Source: Athripsodes cinereus (taxonomy: Eukaryota > Arthropoda > Insecta > Trichoptera > Leptoceridae). Taken from it: 64,000 nt of DNA. Below the pieces are notes generated by a model, which did no database searches, was not told the DNA's origin, and worked only from the letters and a program-made list of their open reading frames with translations. The stretch is from positions 22,395,542 to 22,459,541 of the forward strand of contig OX388305.1 of NCBI GenBank assembly GCA_947579605.1, in the 5' to 3' direction. A program made the translations under genes and the position numbers. Below are positions 60,490 through 64,000 of the stretch, piece after piece (position 1 is the first letter of the stretch; the number at the start of each line of letters is the position of its first letter).

Positions 60490-60690
60490 AGACTACCTGG
60501 CAAAAAATTGGTCTCTCATTCTTTTGTGCCGGTTCGAGTGTTCTGTAAAAATGCAAATGTTAAGACAATTAAATTCACCAATGATGTTCGCTACCCGTCC
60601 CGAGTATCTTAATTTTTTGTTGACATTATGCGGACAGTTTTAATCTTTATGGCTGGTCTGCTTGCTATCCCAGTTGTGGGATAAGCCATG
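60490..60690 (+). mobile_element. SINE-A copy, diverged but long
   Basis: Plus orientation: TGGCAAAAAATTGGTCTCTC, TTCGAGTGTTCTGTAAAAAT, GCTACCCGTCC, GGCTGGTCTGCTTGCTATCC and GTTGTGGGATAAGCCATGATG, in the same order as in complete copies. Confidence 0.65.
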
Positions 60691-61394
60691 ATGTTATTGT
60701 AAATGCAGTGGTAAATCTTACCTGAGAGACTCTAGATCACTAATATTGCGTCTGTTTGAAGTCGGATATGAATCTAGTTTTAAAATTACATGGTTATAAA
60801 AATATTCTCTAAATCATATGAAGCAATGAGTAATTTGTATAAATAACATGGATTTTGCTCGACCCGTTATGCAATCAATTTACATCCTATTATCTTATAT
60901 TTACCTGTCATAGATGTAAAATGAATATCTACCATTAACAAAACATTTGATAATTTACAGAACAAAATGGGAGATTCTATTTTAGTACTTCTCGGAGAAA
61001 ATGATACAACATAAAAAAAACTTATGTTCATAAACTTTTCAGTAGTCAGTGCAATGCGAAGTGAACGAAGCATCAATTTGATAATATGTATTCACATGCT
61101 TCTTTCGCTTCTTGTACTTTTATTCAATTTCTTATTAATGCACGCCAATTTTTGTAAATCAACCTTTTTCAATCAATTTTCTGTGGGCTCTGCCCTTCAA
61201 AAAGACACAGAGTGATAAGTACCTAGTATAAAAAAATAGCACGATGGTGGTTCTAAATACAAAAAGGGTTTACAACTCCTGAGGTATCCAGGAGCTAGAA
61301 GCTCTTCAATAATCAAATCTTTATAATATTGTTGGATATCGCGCTGTCTTACCCCTCCTTTATTTTTGAATATTGTATTAAAAATAAAATAACT
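60691..61394. other. No recognisable feature
   Basis: AT-rich. The 61261-61310 block (AACTCCTGAGGTATCCAGGAG) contains a small hairpin. Confidence 0.35.
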
Positions 61395-61634
61395 CAGGTA
61401 AGGGTTAATAATTGAAGAGTTTTTGTGTTTACGCTGTGGAAATCCATTTTTAATTTTAATAAATAAAATATAAAAATATATTATTGAGCACTATTTAATC
61501 TCCACTATGTTAGGTTAAATACCGAACGTTTTCGCCTATACTTGTAGGCATCTTCAGGGAAACTGATATAGGCAATATAGGCGAAAACGTTCGGTATTTA
61601 ACCTAACATAGCGGAGATTAAACAGGTAAGGGTT
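61395..61634 (-). mobile_element. Hammerhead-like palindromic insertion with 12-bp target repeats
   Basis: CAGGTAAGGGTT at 61395-61406 and 61623-61634 bounds a 216-bp insert. It has a non-palindromic leader (TTTTTGTGTTTACG, GTGGAAATCC) like that of 11266-11310, then a long inverted repeat (about 61495-61622). The left half carries an intact hammerhead-like core on the minus strand; the right half has the second GAAAACGTT but a mutated CTGATAT. Confidence 0.75.
61520..61560 (-). ncRNA. Candidate hammerhead ribozyme motif
   Basis: Minus strand: CTGAAGA (61557-61551), a GCCTA/TAGGC stem-loop (61549-61534), GAAA (61533-61530), AACGTT as zero-loop stem III (61530-61525), C at the expected cleaved position (61524). 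Stem I is short, with a mismatch at its third pair (CC/GG, then T opposite T). Core bases are all present, but stem I is weaker than at 37257-37298. Confidence 0.4.
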
Positions 61635-62094
61635 GTTTAGTACCTACGAGAAAAGTAAGATTCCTCATAATGTATTTTTCACGTACATGGTAGATTATGT
61701 TAGATTCCTTGTAAAATGCTACTTTGTTGAAAATTTAATATTTATGCTAATCTTATATTTAAAAACACCAACATTAACCACTCATCAGCTATTATACATA
61801 TATTTGAATATTACTTGTATCATTTAAGTTGGATTATTGTATTTATTATATTGTGGGTGTTTTGTGAATGTTTTATTACTCGATTTAAATATCGTATATA
61901 GCGTTAATTGATAACAAACGTCTTAATAAAATCATCATTTGATAGAGTAAGGTAATGATAATTATCGAAACACTACATTAACGATTAGCGAGTTAATGAA
62001 ATACCGTTGTAATTGACTTTTAACATAATCTCTGTTCTTTGAATTTCATATTAACTTTCGTTAAATTAATTTATTAATTGTTTTGGGGGTGGGT
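61635..62094. other. No recognisable feature
   Basis: AT-rich intergenic DNA. Confidence 0.4.
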
Positions 62095-62335
62095 TTCCCC
62101 AGTTATATTCAAAGGACTTGCCAAACTTTGGACTTCCAAACTTCTCCAAACGCCTCGATCTTGCAATCTCTGCTTTCAATAAATTTCATCCCGCAATTTG
62201 AGGATTCTAGGTGCTCATCTACCATCGCTCCGTCTTGTCATGACCCGTCCGTTACCACTTAAGCTTTGCAACATGATCCATGATATCTGTGGCCTCTGTT
62301 ACGTGTCTGATGTCCTCATTCTTTTCCTTTTCTTT
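62095..62335 (-). pseudogene. LINE ORF C-terminal relic
   Basis: The minus strand reads KNEDIRHVTEATDIMDHVAK, then LKW, a stop, RTGHDKTERW, and later LQDRGVWRSLEV, the well-known IR..T...DI...VAKLKWRW.GH...D.RW and QDR..WR.L ending of a widespread arthropod LINE class. At least three in-frame stops and one shift. Confidence 0.75.
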
Positions 62336-64000
62336 AAAAATTTTTCACGCTTAGGACCTACATTTCCTTTTTTAACTCCTGATTTAACTATAACGATTAA
62401 CTGTACCTTGTGGTATTTTTTAAAAAAATTAACTATTTAACAAGAAATCCATTTTTAACTGACTTAAATTTGATTGTTGGCGCTCTGAAAATTAAAATTT
62501 AACCAACTTTTTATAATTATTCATAAATATTACTATTTTACGCCTACTTCTGTTAGTTTTTTATTACGTCTAATTCTGGATAAGATGATTTAGGATAAAT
62601 GTACATTTACAAAAATGCTAAATGAATACGATAGCTTAAATGGCTCAGATTACTTGTAAACGAATAGATAGCCTTACAGAAATAGAAAATAAGATAATTT
62701 CAATTAAACTCTATGACGAGAAGGTCAATGAGCTTTTCGCATTTGCTTATAGGTATTCAAAATCTTTTCAATACTTTATTCCACGTGGAGTCCCTGGTGG
62801 AGATAAAGACTTCTCCGGGTTTCCTTATCTATTCAGTATAGCATACGAGTATTATAAAAACCAGATGTTATATATAATATCACAAATAAGACATGTTTAA
62901 TACTAAAGTGATGTGATATATCACCTCTTCTGTGTATCAGATTTTTTAATTTTTTTCTTGATTTCGAAGGCCCTATGACCACAATCTATAATATCCTGGT
63001 AAACAATAAAACTTTCAACTAAGAGATTTGTCTTCAACTCTTTTGTGGGTGATAAACAAATGACTCCATACATACCTATAGAGTTATGTTTATATATAAG
63101 ATATAATTATGTAAAAATACAAGAGTTCTATGATTTATGGTGAGATATTGAAAGAATTTTCTAGACGTTTAGTATAATAATGAATATAAACTTATCTAAT
63201 AAAATAATTTAATAAAACCTATTGTTGGTATAGATATATTTGAGGTGTGTTTTAATATGAATGTATTTATTATAATAATATTATTTCCCAATCAATTAGT
63301 GAGATGTAAAGATATAAGCAGGGGCCAACCCTATTCAATGAGATATACTGAATCGGTTGTCATCTCCATTGTTCAACACTAATGGCTTTTTAATTCCAAA
63401 CCGACAACGCGGACAATCTCAGCAACAACCAACAAATCAAAACAATAAATTGAATAAGAATATTATTTTTAAGCATTCAATTTGATCTTAAATAATTAGC
63501 GTGAAATAGAAATCGTGAATGAATTAATTCAGTTTTTTTTTCTTTTTCTTCTTTAATAGCATTACAAATTAAAAAAGGGATTGATTTAAATTAAATTTTG
63601 CAAATAGAATCGATAAAAATATTGATTCAATAAACATAAAATTTAATTTCCTGTAAATATAAGATTTATAAATATAAACCTTGATATATTTTTTTTAATT
63701 CTAAATTTTAAATATTAAGTCTACATTATAAGGATATAATTATTATAATATTGTTGTAGGCTTTCACGGTCTTTATAAAAGATGAACATGCGAATATCAT
63801 CCAAGAGAACAATATTTTTGATGAATTTTTTTATAGTTTAATAAAAACCAAAAAATTAACAAAACATAGGTACCTACGTGTTTTGTTAACTCTCTTCTTT
63901 ACGTTTAGACCTCTCTCCCAGGATATTTTTCATCAAAAACTTGGTAAATAACAGTTTTCAAAATTATTTTACTACAACTTCTATTAGAAGAAATAAGACC
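62336..64000. other. No recognisable gene
   Basis: AT-rich. A palindrome at 63856-63890 (TTAACAAAACA arms around TAGGTACCTA) is the only structure noticed. Frame 62640-62900 has no support. Confidence 0.35.

Overview
The window looks like nuclear DNA of an insect, most probably a lepidopteran (butterfly or moth). It is very AT-rich, intron-dominated, full of short TE relics, and carries the frequent short words (tactcgta, taggtacctac) typical of moth and butterfly introns. There are no bacterial-style operons, and most long open frames are chance or repeat artefacts.

The backbone is one host gene on the minus strand, read right to left: a Wnt ligand that I identify as Wnt6. I see a TATA-type promoter near 50951-50959, a probable untranslated first exon (50771 to about 50929), a second exon (45597-45752) with a 9-codon upstream ORF, the start codon and the signal peptide, and a third exon (7738-7958) encoding the N-terminal part of the mature Wnt. 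The reading phase matches exactly across the 37.6-kb intron between the two coding exons. The remaining Wnt exons lie off the left edge. Positions 51000-64000 are upstream of the gene and hold no recognisable host exon.

The large intron hosts most of the other content. The main item is an apparently intact DNA transposon (37479-40063), antisense to Wnt6, with about 31-bp inverted ends, repeated end-like motifs inside both ends, and a two-exon, 614-codon transposase-like gene that I believe belongs to the DUF7869-type family. Around it are non-LTR retrotransposon 3' relics, a non-tRNA SINE-like family (ten copies) that shares its 3' tail with one of those LINEs, tRNA-derived SINE relics, MITEs and foldback palindromes. 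There are also three notable tandem arrays: 68 bp x about 15.6 (8933-9993), a 10-bp unit x about 149 (22781-24273), and 62 bp x 5.3 (33133-33459).

The most interesting pattern is a set of short insertions sharing a leader (CACTGTTTAATTTTCAC-like) and a block that on the minus strand resembles a hammerhead ribozyme core (CTGANGA, a stem, GAAA, then a self-complementary ACGT/AGCT step). Four are bounded by 12-14-bp direct repeats (11253-11511, 37204-37332, 41233-41427, 61395-61634), one is bare (about 19940-20040), and two are more divergent (about 2897-3082 and 47672-47840). They look like tiny non-autonomous relatives of Penelope-like elements, some resolved into near-perfect palindromes.
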